Notes: generated by a model not told the origin, from the sequence alone. DNA of 64,000 bases from Paenisporosarcina indica (GCF_001939075.1 NZ_MPTA01000005.1:62001-126000); one strand, 5' to 3'; shown: positions 16,522 to 24,481, counted from the first letter of the stretch. A program made the numbers and translations.

Positions 16522-17244
16522 TACATTGAAGCTTTCAAAACCATGTCATCCCGACTTTCCCATTTGGAAGAATTACGTTCCGAACTTCTTGCAGGCGTTA
16601 CGCATGATCTCAAAACGCCCGTTGCATCCATCAGTGGATTGTTACAGGCGGTCAATGAAGACGTCGTCACAGAAGATGAAGCGAAAGAATTCATTGAAAT
16701 TTCCTTGAAAGAAACGGATCGACTTCAACAAATGATTGCATCCCTTCTTGATTTCAATGCGTTCGCAGCTGGTGGAATTCCTATTTATCCAGCAAAGACG
16801 CTCATTTCTCCATTTGTTTCACGCACTTTCATGCAATGGCAAGCAACTTTGACAGACATAAATTTGACCATCCATGTGATGAAACCCACGAGTGAATTAG
16901 AAGTATCCATTGATCCAGTGAAAGTCGAACAAATTCTCATCAACTTAGCACAAAATGCTCGCCAGGCTTCCGTATCCAATAGTGGTCAGATCAATGTGAC
17001 CTTTATCGAAAAAAGACACCATATCGAGATTCGTATACAGGATAATGGATCGGGCATCTCTCAAGAAGAACAGCCATTTATTTTCGAGCGTTTCTATCGA
17101 GGATCGGACAAGAAATTACGCGTGCGTGGATTGGGACTCGGTCTCTCCTACTCCCGCATGATCGCCCGAGCACATGGCGGTGATCTACAGCTAGTGGAAA
17201 GCTCGAATGAAGGTTCCACTTTTTGTTTGGTCTTACCTAAATGA
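16522..17244 (+). pseudogene. 5'-truncated sensor histidine kinase
   Basis: From TAC 16522 the frame reads as the end of a HAMP linker (YIEAFKTMSSRLSHLEELR), then a dimerisation domain with the phospho-acceptor in THDLKTPVASI and a full ATPase domain: N box (LINLAQNARQA), G1 (DNGSGIS), F box (FIFERFYRG) and G2 (GLGLGLSY). A TGA at 16519-16521 and the DUF6904 gene immediately upstream replace the expected sensor and membrane part. No partner response regulator is present. An internal ATG 16543 could still give a soluble kinase core of 233 residues, but it has no convincing RBS. Most likely a deletion removed the 5' half. Confidence 0.75.
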
Positions 17245-17250
17245 ATGAAA

Positions 17251-17287
17251 AAAGAAGAACTCAATGTATTGGCAGAGTTCTTCTTTT
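17251..17287. terminator. terminator between convergent units
   Basis: AAAGAAGAACTC (17251-17262) pairs with GAGTTCTTCTTT (17275-17286). A/T runs on both sides allow use in both directions. Confidence 0.75.
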
Positions 17288-17300
17288 CCTTGTATAATCA

Positions 17301-18347
17301 CTACGTAATCTGTTTGACTCTCTGAAATGGGTTATTACTCTTAATAACCTCATTAACTTTACGTTTCTCAGCAGGTTCTCTCATATTATCCGCTGCCATT
17401 AACACACTGTTTAGCCCTTCCATCATTCCTTTAGCAGAAAGTATTAATATCGATAAGAAAATGATTGGGATAAAGGATATCCAAGGATAGGATGTCCATA
17501 GAAATTTCCACCACATTCCTAGTAACCCTGCCCATTCATTTGAATTAGAGAGCATGTTAGTTTGCCCAAATAAATCATCTCTCCTTGTATATCCACCTAA
17601 GAATAATCCTAAAACGGCTAAGTGGGACATAAGAAGCAACGTTTGGATAAAGTCTCTTAAGAAAATTATCGCTAATTGTGGGACTAAAAAAGGTTTTATA
17701 TGTTTAGTGACAATCCGCCAATTACTTGCACCAAGTGTCCTCGAAATTTCGATAAACTCCTTTTTATAAATGGCTTTTACTTCATTCCCTATTAATATCG
17801 AATTGGTAGGAATGAAAAGGGATGCTAATAACATCAAATAAATGAGAATTCGATTCCAATAAGACAAAGGTTCAGGACCTTTCACTTGTACTCCATCAAC
17901 AACAAACGAAGTCACCTCTTGAACAAGAACCACATTCAGAAGAAGAAATGCAAACAACGTCATAGGGAAATAATTTAATGCATCTGCAATTGATTTAATA
18001 GGTCTTTCGAACTTCTGTAGAAAAAAATGAATAAATAACCCAATCCAAATAGAAGGAAAAACGCGTAGAAAAGTGACAATCAATGCCGCTGCAATTGTAT
18101 ATTTTGTACCCACCAACATGACAATAGACAAATCTCTTCCAAAGTTGTCTGTCCCAAAAGGAGGAACTGTCTCGAAACTATAAGGGGCAGGTAACGGCTT
18201 CCCACCGCTATCATACAGTAGAGGGCTCGTAGGAATTCGATCATTAAAGAGTAAAAAGTAAAGAATACTGCTTAAAAACAGGCCGCTAATGATGATAAAA
18301 CCAGTTAAAAACAATTTATTTAAAAACAGTTGTTTTAAAATATACAC
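17301..18347 (-). CDS. oligopeptide-type ABC transporter permease (OppC-like)
   Basis: A 348-residue integral membrane protein of the BPD permease family. An N-terminal membrane helix (about 12-34) is followed by a periplasmic-type loop, GTDNFGRDLSIVMLVGTKY, which is typical of OppC/DppC entry regions. Then come further helices and a coupling loop, EISRTLGASNWRIVTKHIKPF (the EAA loop that meets the ATPase). It starts with GTG 18347, six bases after the OppB-like stop. No ATPase or solute-binding protein gene lies beside the pair, so either these act elsewhere in the genome or the pair is a remnant. Given the signalling system upstream, peptide import is a reasonable guess. Confidence 0.7.
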   Translation of the reverse strand: MYILKQLFLNKLFLTGFIIISGLFLSSILYFLLFNDRIPTSPLLYDSGGKPLPAPYSFETVPPFGTDNFGRDLSIVMLVGTKYTIAAALIVTFLRVFPSIWIGLFIHFFLQKFERPIKSIADALNYFPMTLFAFLLLNVVLVQEVTSFVVDGVQVKGPEPLSYWNRILIYLMLLASLFIPTNSILIGNEVKAIYKKEFIEISRTLGASNWRIVTKHIKPFLVPQLAIIFLRDFIQTLLLMSHLAVLGLFLGGYTRRDDLFGQTNMLSNSNEWAGLLGMWWKFLWTSYPWISFIPIIFLSILILSAKGMMEGLNSVLMAADNMREPAEKRKVNEVIKSNNPFQRVKQIT

Positions 18348-18352
18348 TCACA

Positions 18353-19219
18353 TCACCATTCCAATCTTTGGCCAGTATTTTTTTCAATTAATGTGGTAAT
18401 AAGGGCATATAAGACGAAGATCGGTATAAAGAACATGATTAGCGTGAATGCAATGATGTTCGGAATTGGGTAACTAGTCATATAGGTCATGATGCCATGA
18501 ATGTTAAAAAGTCGTTCGAAAATTACCATGGATGACAATAGATACAGAACAATCGTTTTACTATGACTAAAAATACTAGGTGCCATATTCCTTAATACAT
18601 GGGAGAAAAAAATATCAGTTTTATTAAAGCCTTTGCTTCTAGCTAACTCAACGTATGACTTTTTCCATTCTTCATTGAATAAATGGAGGTTGATTCTAAA
18701 AATCATAAAGGACGGGATTAATGCCAAAGTGATGATGGGTAAAATATAGGTATTGTCTTGTGAGGAACCTGCTACAGGAAACAATAAGGTTCCTGTTTGC
18801 TTATAATAATAGATGACAGAAAATTGTATAACCATAATAATGAATAAGTCAGGTAATGATTCTGAAAAGGAGACACATTTGGAGACAAAGTTATTTAATT
18901 TTTGTGGAAGTAGTATCATTATGTATGTAATCAATACACCAGTGATAATAGAAATGATTAATGCTGAAAGGAAAATAATTAAAGAGTAATAGTAGTAGTC
19001 CCAAAAATTTATGAAAATAGAGAACTCGTGCTTGGTGGGTCCTAAAACAATCAAATTTTCAGGAAAGATTAAAGATTTAACAATTTCAATTACATTGTTC
19101 ACAAATAAAGTGAATTCAATTTGAATTCCGTTCGTAAACAGTCCAACAAAAGCACTTAGCAGAATAATACCGATTACTACATAAACAAAACGCGTCATTA
19201 CTCCAAAAATCGAAGACAC
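18353..19219 (-). CDS. oligopeptide-type ABC transporter permease (OppB-like)
   Basis: A 288-residue membrane protein with about six helices and an EAA-type loop, SYVELARSKGFNKTDIFFSH, plus an SESLPDLFIIM segment typical of OppB-like permeases. GTG 19219 has RBS AGGAGG 7 bp upstream. It is paired with the OppC-like gene. It is shorter and more divergent than housekeeping OppB. The DNA just upstream is gene debris, which suggests an ATPase and/or binding protein gene was lost. Confidence 0.7.
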   Translation of the reverse strand: MSSIFGVMTRFVYVVIGIILLSAFVGLFTNGIQIEFTLFVNNVIEIVKSLIFPENLIVLGPTKHEFSIFINFWDYYYYSLIIFLSALIISIITGVLITYIMILLPQKLNNFVSKCVSFSESLPDLFIIMVIQFSVIYYYKQTGTLLFPVAGSSQDNTYILPIITLALIPSFMIFRINLHLFNEEWKKSYVELARSKGFNKTDIFFSHVLRNMAPSIFSHSKTIVLYLLSSMVIFERLFNIHGIMTYMTSYPIPNIIAFTLIMFFIPIFVLYALITTLIEKNTGQRLEW

Positions 19220-19231
19220 AGCAATCCTCCT

Positions 19232-19339
19232 TTAAACACTAATTGCAAAACCCAATTCATTGATCTTGTTGGTATGTTCTTTTACACTTTTAGATTTAAT
19301 TTTCACTTTTAAATTTGAAATACTATAACTCTTTTGTTT
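19232..19339 (-). pseudogene. C-terminal remnant of a lost gene
   Basis: A minus-strand frame of 35 codons ends at TAA 19232-19234, just before the OppB-like RBS. It reads as a Lys/Ser-rich protein end (VKEHTNKINELGFAISV) but is closed upstream by TAA and has no start codon or RBS. It looks like the 3' scrap of a deleted gene. Identity unknown. Confidence 0.35.
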
Positions 19340-19376
19340 TTAGTACGTATTATGAGAGAAATTTATCGTATTCAAA

Positions 19377-19538
19377 TTATGATATTGGCAAATCATCATT
19401 TTTTCTAAAGTTTGCTTCATTCTGAGATTCATTCAGTCTAAATCGATTTAAAAAATCGGTCACTAGTTTAATTAAGAAAAACATCGTTATCATTTGTAGA
19501 GTCATAAATACCCATAACAAGATATTCGAGATACCCAT
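19377..19538 (-). CDS. 53-aa membrane peptide, redoxin N-terminus-like
   Basis: ATG 19538 with a strong RBS (GAGGGGGG) gives 53 residues: a membrane helix (ISNILLWVFMTLQMITMFFLI) followed by LVTDFLNRFRLNES and a polar tail. This is the usual N-terminal anchor and linker of MauD/TlpA-type membrane thioredoxins, but the redoxin domain is missing. With the C-terminal scrap at 19232-19339 it suggests an internal deletion. It may also be a genuine stand-alone small protein. It lies downstream of the MauE-like gene, where a MauD-like partner would be expected. Confidence 0.5.
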   Translation of the reverse strand: MGISNILLWVFMTLQMITMFFLIKLVTDFLNRFRLNESQNEANFRKNDDLPIS

Positions 19539-19556
19539 TTATATTCCCCCCTCAAT

Positions 19557-20132
19557 TTAGATACTATTTTTTAATAAATCATTGAAAGATTTTTTTATGT
19601 GGATTAAGGATGTGATATTTGAATATATCATCATGAATAACATACTTGATATCACAGTATAAAATATGTGGACAGACTTTATTGATGATTGATAATTCGT
19701 TGTTAGTATAGACTCAACAGAGAATATATAATTTTCATGGATAATTAAAAATACAACTCCTATACTGAAAAACAAATTTCTTAGCGGTAAGACCCAACTT
19801 AATATATGATTACCAACTACACCACCACATCCGCATGAGATGTTAGTGTTGCCTCTAAGTAAGTTAATTACGATAGCAAATGTATATGTAGATAACAAAG
19901 CTAATAGTATTAAACCGGCCAATTCTACTTTGTATCCAATAATAATTAATAGAGAAGCTATTAATTCAACAAATGTTTCAAAATACGAAAAAGATCTTAC
20001 CATTCGAGAAGGAAGTATTTTATACTTTCTAACTGTTACTATATGTTCCGTCATATTGTTAAGTTTCGAGATGGCAGAACTTAAAAATATAAAGCCAATA
20101 ATTATCCTCATTGCTAATAAAAAAAGATCCAT
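19557..20132 (-). CDS. MauE/DoxX-like membrane protein
   Basis: A 191-residue protein with four to five membrane helices, of the MauE family (methylamine utilisation, vitamin-K-epoxide-reductase-like redox membrane proteins). The RIIIGFIFLSSAISKLNN start and the ISCGCGG motif with paired cysteines are the visible signatures. Such proteins usually work with a membrane thioredoxin to make or shuffle disulfides in a secreted protein. It follows the ABC exporter by 2 bp, in the same operon as the four-cysteine peptide, the likely substrate. RBS AGGAG precedes ATG 20132. Confidence 0.75.
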   Translation of the reverse strand: MDLFLLAMRIIIGFIFLSSAISKLNNMTEHIVTVRKYKILPSRMVRSFSYFETFVELIASLLIIIGYKVELAGLILLALLSTYTFAIVINLLRGNTNISCGCGGVVGNHILSWVLPLRNLFFSIGVVFLIIHENYIFSVESILTTNYQSSIKSVHIFYTVISSMLFMMIYSNITSLIHIKKSFNDLLKNSI

Positions 20133-20134
20133 TA

Positions 20135-21934
20135 TTACACTCCTATTTCCTCCTGATTATTTATCATTTGTGCTTGAATATTATACAACTTAGCATATTC
20201 TCCATTTTTTCTTATTAGATCTTTATGAGTACCCATTTCAACTAATTCCCCGTTTTTCATAACCATTATGCGGTCTACCATTTTTCCCACAGCCATTCTG
20301 TGAGAGATGAAAAAAGAAGTCTTCCCTTCACTTAGTGTTTTAAAATGATTGAGAAGCTCAATTTCAGCTAAGGGATCCAGCGCAGCTGTTGGTTCATCTA
20401 AAATAATTATTTTGCTATCTTTAAACAAAGCTCGTGCAAGAGCCATTCTTTGCCATTGCCCCCCTGATAAATCAACTCCATCTTTTAAAAACTTCCCTAA
20501 GTTTGTTTCGTATTGATTGGAAAGCTTTAATATATCGTCATGTATGCTCCCTCTTTTGGCAGCCTCTATTATTTTTATGCTATTTTCTAATTCCTTTACA
20601 TCCGAAAATCCTATGTTTTCTTTAACCGTAAAAGAGTATTTAATAAAATCTTGAAAAATAGTGGTGATGTTTTGATTTAATGATTCAGGATTAATTAACT
20701 GACTATTAATATTGTCGAAATGGATCGACCCTTCGGTAACAGGATATAAGCCTAATAAACATTTCACTAAGGTTGTTTTACCCGACCCATTATGGCCAAC
20801 TATTGCAATTTTTTCGTTTGGCTGCACACTTAATGAAATATTACTGAGAGCATTTACCTCTGAGCCAGGATATTTAAAGGATACGTTGTTAAATTTAATA
20901 CCGTCAGTTAACTTTTCGGGAAACATAAGATGACCATCATTATTTTTCATTTCACTTATCTCAAAATCCATAAAACTGTAATAATCCTTAATATAAAGAC
21001 TATCTTCGTAAATCCCTGCAAGACTCATAGAGATTTGTGAAATTGCTGACTGGGTACTTTGAACTGCCTGTCCAATTGCAACAAATTCTCCTATTTTTAC
21101 TGCTGACTTTTGGGTTAACCATATTAATATCCCTGCAGATACAGCGTAGAAAAATGCAGATAATCCATCTAAACCAATTTCCGCTTTTTTACTTTTTTTC
21201 AGCAAGAGTAATGACTTGTTTGCATTAATTAGAAATTTATCTGACCACCTAGATATTAAGTGAGGTGATAAATTAAAGACTTTGATTTCTTTTGCATACT
21301 GCCTCTCTGTCAATAGACGTCTAATATAACCCGCTTCTCTTGCAACTGGTGCCATATAATAGTTTAGCCAAAATTGCTTATTTCCATAGTAAGACTTAAT
21401 TAACAGTACTGGAATTAGAGCTAGAATGCTTACTAAACCTAAACCCCAGTGAATGGAAAATAGAAAGGTCAGTAGGCTAAAAATACTAACAAGTGCTTCA
21501 AGTAATCCAAAAATGTTGTTAATTGGTGATAAAAACTTGTTTCCCGCACTACTCTGAATTCTTTCGATGTGATCATAAAATTCTGGAATATCAAAAAGAG
21601 AATAAGGCACATTATTTAATTTTGTAATGATATTTAGTCCCAAGTCGTGATCTAACTTAATCGACATTTTTTGGTCCATATAGACCTGTAAATGCCTTAA
21701 TACTGAATCTAATACCATAACTCCAAATTGCATCAACAATATTATTAGAGCTATTTTATAATGACCTGATGAGGTAATTAGGGCTGCTATATTGTTTACT
21801 AACTCTTTTGTCAGCCAAATTAGAATGACGGGTAAAGATCCAAGAATTAAACTTAGAGCAACAGAAGCAATTACCCACATTTTCCCTATTTCCCATATAT
21901 ATATAAATGCTCTTTTTAATATAATGACATTCAT
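20135..21934 (-). CDS. ABC exporter, fused permease-ATPase
   Basis: A 599-residue half-transporter. The N-terminal membrane domain has about six helices (residues 15-300). The C-terminal ATPase has Walker A VGHNGSGKTT, signature LSGGQWQRMALARAL, Walker B IIILDEPTAALDP and the H-loop SHRM. There is no N-terminal C39 peptidase domain, so leader removal would need another protease. The position between the thioredoxin-like gene and the MauE-like gene, downstream of a Cys-rich peptide gene, points to export of that peptide and/or self-immunity. ATG 21934 has RBS AGGGG. Confidence 0.85.
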   Translation of the reverse strand: MNVIILKRAFIYIWEIGKMWVIASVALSLILGSLPVILIWLTKELVNNIAALITSSGHYKIALIILLMQFGVMVLDSVLRHLQVYMDQKMSIKLDHDLGLNIITKLNNVPYSLFDIPEFYDHIERIQSSAGNKFLSPINNIFGLLEALVSIFSLLTFLFSIHWGLGLVSILALIPVLLIKSYYGNKQFWLNYYMAPVAREAGYIRRLLTERQYAKEIKVFNLSPHLISRWSDKFLINANKSLLLLKKSKKAEIGLDGLSAFFYAVSAGILIWLTQKSAVKIGEFVAIGQAVQSTQSAISQISMSLAGIYEDSLYIKDYYSFMDFEISEMKNNDGHLMFPEKLTDGIKFNNVSFKYPGSEVNALSNISLSVQPNEKIAIVGHNGSGKTTLVKCLLGLYPVTEGSIHFDNINSQLINPESLNQNITTIFQDFIKYSFTVKENIGFSDVKELENSIKIIEAAKRGSIHDDILKLSNQYETNLGKFLKDGVDLSGGQWQRMALARALFKDSKIIILDEPTAALDPLAEIELLNHFKTLSEGKTSFFISHRMAVGKMVDRIMVMKNGELVEMGTHKDLIRKNGEYAKLYNIQAQMINNQEEIGV

Positions 21935-21946
21935 ACTTAATGACCC

Positions 21947-22393
21947 CTATTTCAAATAAACCTTTATTATTGTTCCTTGAGGAGTTACATCTATAAATAA
22001 TGGGAACATCCCTTTATTCAAGTTCTGTATTTGCTCTAAACTTAATGGGTGTATACGGACTTCAATAAATTTCGCAACCATTTCAACATACTTTTTTTCA
22101 TTTACAGCGTCAGCGTAAAATAATATGTTTCCTTTTTTATGTTTTTTGCTTTTTATAATCGTTTCAAGTTTTTCATGACATACTTCACATGATGGAGACA
22201 TTATTAGGAAAGTGCTGTTCTTTTCAAAACAATGATTGGTTTCAATAATTTCTGAAATATTTCGGTTCAGAAGATGATGTTTTGGAAAAGGAATTGCATT
22301 CACTGCAGGTAAATAACGTAATTCATTTCTTAAACGACTCATTTTGAAGATAGTAATTACTAATATAACTAGTAATAGAAAAGGAAAAATCAA
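21947..22393 (-). CDS. membrane-anchored thioredoxin-like protein
   Basis: A 148-residue protein starting at TTG 22393 (RBS AGGTG). An N-terminal anchor (FPFLLLVILVITIFKM) is followed by a small redoxin-like domain: STFLIMSPSCEVCHEK carries a CxxC pair at the expected strand-helix junction, and a later PLFIDVTPQGTI resembles the cis-Pro region. It resembles MauD/TlpA-type oxidoreductases that pair with MauE. With the MauE-like protein it probably forms the disulfide-forming branch acting on the exported four-cysteine peptide. Confidence 0.7.
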   Translation of the reverse strand: MIFPFLLLVILVITIFKMSRLRNELRYLPAVNAIPFPKHHLLNRNISEIIETNHCFEKNSTFLIMSPSCEVCHEKLETIIKSKKHKKGNILFYADAVNEKKYVEMVAKFIEVRIHPLSLEQIQNLNKGMFPLFIDVTPQGTIIKVYLK

Positions 22394-22421
22394 TGACTTA
22401 TCACCTACTCCAATGAAAATA

Positions 22422-22453
22422 AAAGAAGCTAAGGAGGAAATACTTCCTTAGCT
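22422..22453 (-). terminator. hairpin/attenuator after the precursor peptide gene
   Basis: AGCTAAGG (22427-22434) pairs with CCTTAGCT (22446-22453) with an 11-nt loop. On the minus strand it is followed by TCTTTTATTTT. It lies between the peptide gene and the rest of the operon, as the leaky terminators of bacteriocin operons do, favouring high peptide and low machinery expression. Confidence 0.65.
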
Positions 22454-22464
22454 CTTTATGTGTG

Positions 22465-22614
22465 TTAGCAGCAACCTCTTTTATATAGCTTTCCATTTAT
22501 ATACTCATACATAGTGCCTCCGTATAATGTCCCACAGTATTCTGCTTCACAAGTCATTAAACCAAGTGGTCGAACAGTTTTTACACCAAATACTTTATTT
22601 AATAATGATTTCAT
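22465..22614 (-). CDS. four-cysteine secreted peptide precursor (49 aa)
   Basis: ATG 22614 has a strong RBS (AAGGGGGG). The 49-residue product has a basic N-terminal part (MKSLLNKVFGVKTVRP) and a Cys/Tyr/Gly-rich second half with C22, C27 (TCEAEYCGTLYGG) and a terminal CC pair at 48-49 after NGKLYKRG. There is no Sec signal peptide. This is what one expects of a leader-plus-core ribosomal peptide with two disulfides, made with the thioredoxin-like and MauE-like proteins and exported by the ABC protein encoded downstream. Bacteriocin, toxin or signal are all possible. I do not recognise the family. Confidence 0.65.
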   Translation of the reverse strand: MKSLLNKVFGVKTVRPLGLMTCEAEYCGTLYGGTMYEYINGKLYKRGCC

Positions 22615-22744
22615 TTTATATCCCCCCTTTTCTAATAAACTTAATGTTCTGAAAACGTTACAGAAAAAGAACTAATGGTTTACTATCTTTTTCCATAATT
22701 TTATTTTAAACTAGTCTTTAGATGAATAATACTTAATAATGTTG

Positions 22745-22797
22745 GGACATTTTCCTCTTACTATCCTATTTTTTGGTGCTTTTTTAAAAAAATGTCC
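22745..22797. promoter_or_regulatory. inverted repeat operator between regulator and peptide operon
   Basis: GGACATTTT (22745-22753) and AAAATGTCC (22789-22797) are perfect inverted arms whose centres are 44 bp apart, about four helical turns. They lie in the divergent 293-bp region. One arm would overlap the -35 zone of a peptide promoter with TATTAT near 22722. A dimer or tetramer of the NprR-like regulator is the obvious candidate to bind here. Confidence 0.5.
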
Positions 22798-22907
22798 TAG
22801 TAATTAATAATGGGATTTACCAAGGAATTACAATAAACAAAATAGGGATCTGTTTTGGTGAAGACCCAGTTTTTATTTTACTTATTTATTATGCAAAAGG
22901 AGACTTC

Positions 22908-24197
22908 ATGGAAAACCTCGGCTTGTTAATTCGAATGGAAAGAATTCAACAAAAAATGAAGCAGGTTACATTAGCAAAAGGGATCTGTACAGCTTCTTAT
23001 TTGAGTAAGATTGAAAAAAACCAAACACTCCCAAGTGATGAGATGGTAAGTCTACTGTTAAAGCGGTTGAATGTTCAATATAAAAGTTTATCTTTAACAG
23101 AAGAAGAACGCTTACTTTCTGTCTTGTCTGAGTTATATAAGGAAGCTATTCAGAAAAGGGAGAAAGACAGTATTTATCAACAAATTCCGAATTTCACCAA
23201 AAAAAGTTATAGTTTTCAAGAGGAAAGTAATTTTTATACGTTCAAACTTCTATTACTAAGGATTCTAATGATATCTGAAGAAGCTAACTCAAGTCTTGAG
23301 CCAACGTTAAAATCATTAGAAGAAATGAAAGATAACTTTAACATTCACCAAACATTTATCTTCAATATAAATATGGGCCTTTACTATTATTATGAACGTA
23401 AATATGAGAAGTCATTAGTATACTTAGAATCCGCGTTGATGTTAATTGATAGGTTCCCTCTAGAAGATTGGGAAAAAGCCGACTTTTATAACGCATTGAG
23501 TCTCTCCTATCTTATGAATGGTCATATTTTGAATACAATTGAATATTCATCAAAGTCGTTAAAGATTTTCAACGGATCACTTGAATTCGCTAGAGCTATT
23601 GATTGTTATATCGTCATCTCTATAGCTCAAAAACGTAACTTTCAACTTAAAAAAGCCGAAGAAAATCTTATACTAGCAAAGAAATTGGCTGAAAAATTTA
23701 ATATTAATGAAAAATTAGGAAGGATTCATCAAAATTTAGGTGCATTATATTCGCTTCAAAAGGATTCCGATAAAGCCTTCATTCATTATGAACTGAACAT
23801 AATGAATTCAAGTGATATTGAAAGCTATTTAATATCTATTTTCTCTATCATTCAGGAATACTCAAAACTAAATAAAGTAGATAGAAAAGCCCAGTGGTGT
23901 AAAGTAGGAATAGAGAAAATAAAAACTTCAATTTCTATAAATAATTTGCCTTATTTACATCACTTTGAAATATATTCAATGTTACACATTAAAGGAAAAG
24001 AAACGTTTGCGACGATTAAAAATGGGATAATATACTTTGAAAAAATAAAAGACTATCGTCATGTACACAAGTATTCGTTAGTTTTAGCAAATTTATTGTT
24101 TGAGACTGGACAATATAAAGCTGCTGGAATATATTATCAAAAGTCTAACAAGTTTTTATTTAAAATTAAATCACTAGAATTTTGGGAGGAATTATAA
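22908..24197 (+). CDS. NprR-like RRNPP quorum-sensing regulator
   Basis: 429 residues, close to the 423 of Bacillus NprR. A Cro/C1-type helix-turn-helix at about 5-60 (LGLLIRMERIQQKMKQVTLA, then SYLSKIEKNQTLPS) is followed by a C-terminal array of TPR-type helix pairs (about 110-420; for example FNINMGLYYYYERKYEKSL and FNALSLSYLMNG-like units). This is the RRNPP plan (Rap, Rgg, NprR, PlcR, PrgX), in which TPRs bind a re-imported peptide. Its stop overlaps the ATG of a propeptide gene by one base, as expected for a receptor-signal pair. RBS AAAAGGAG precedes ATG 22908. The likely target is the divergent peptide operon. Confidence 0.8.
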   Translation: MENLGLLIRMERIQQKMKQVTLAKGICTASYLSKIEKNQTLPSDEMVSLLLKRLNVQYKSLSLTEEERLLSVLSELYKEAIQKREKDSIYQQIPNFTKKSYSFQEESNFYTFKLLLLRILMISEEANSSLEPTLKSLEEMKDNFNIHQTFIFNINMGLYYYYERKYEKSLVYLESALMLIDRFPLEDWEKADFYNALSLSYLMNGHILNTIEYSSKSLKIFNGSLEFARAIDCYIVISIAQKRNFQLKKAEENLILAKKLAEKFNINEKLGRIHQNLGALYSLQKDSDKAFIHYELNIMNSSDIESYLISIFSIIQEYSKLNKVDRKAQWCKVGIEKIKTSISINNLPYLHHFEIYSMLHIKGKETFATIKNGIIYFEKIKDYRHVHKYSLVLANLLFETGQYKAAGIYYQKSNKFLFKIKSLEFWEEL

Positions 24198-24319
24198 TGA
24201 AGAAATTAGTCTTAACTTTACTAGCCGTAATGCTATTGTTGGTCATACCTCAACAAGTCAATAAAGCAAGTGAAGAGGATCCACCTCGTCCAATCGTTGG
24301 GGAGAATACTACCATATAA
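24197..24319 (+). CDS. NprX-like signalling propeptide (40 aa)
   Basis: ATG 24197 overlaps the regulator stop (ATAATG) and has RBS GGGAGGA. The 40-residue product has a Sec-type signal (MKKLVLTLLAVMLLLVI) and a polar C-terminus with EEDPPRPIVGENTTI. The RPIVG stretch resembles the active end of the NprX peptide of the Bacillus cereus group (SKPDIVG). It would be secreted, trimmed and re-imported by an oligopeptide permease to bind the TPR domain of the upstream regulator. The exact mature peptide cannot be read from sequence. Confidence 0.7.
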   Translation: MKKLVLTLLAVMLLLVIPQQVNKASEEDPPRPIVGENTTI

Positions 24320-24439
24320 CTATTTCACATTTCCAAAAGCATCTACAACCGCATTTCAAAGTTAATAACCATTTGAAATCATCTTACATACGTTTCGACA
24401 AAATGTTTCACGTGGCACAATTTTTCGACATTATTACGA

Positions 24440-24481
24440 AAAAAAGCACTTGGAATTCAACGATTCCAAGTGCTCTTTTTT
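24440..24481. terminator. bidirectional terminator
   Basis: AGCACTTGGAAT (24445-24456) pairs perfectly with ATTCCAAGTGCT (24463-24474), flanked by A5 and T6. It serves the regulator/propeptide operon (+) and the MFS gene (-). Confidence 0.85.

Noticed and set aside
22650-22663. cre-like TGAAAACGTTACAG upstream of the peptide gene
   Set aside because: Three mismatches at the right end of the consensus; too weak to call.
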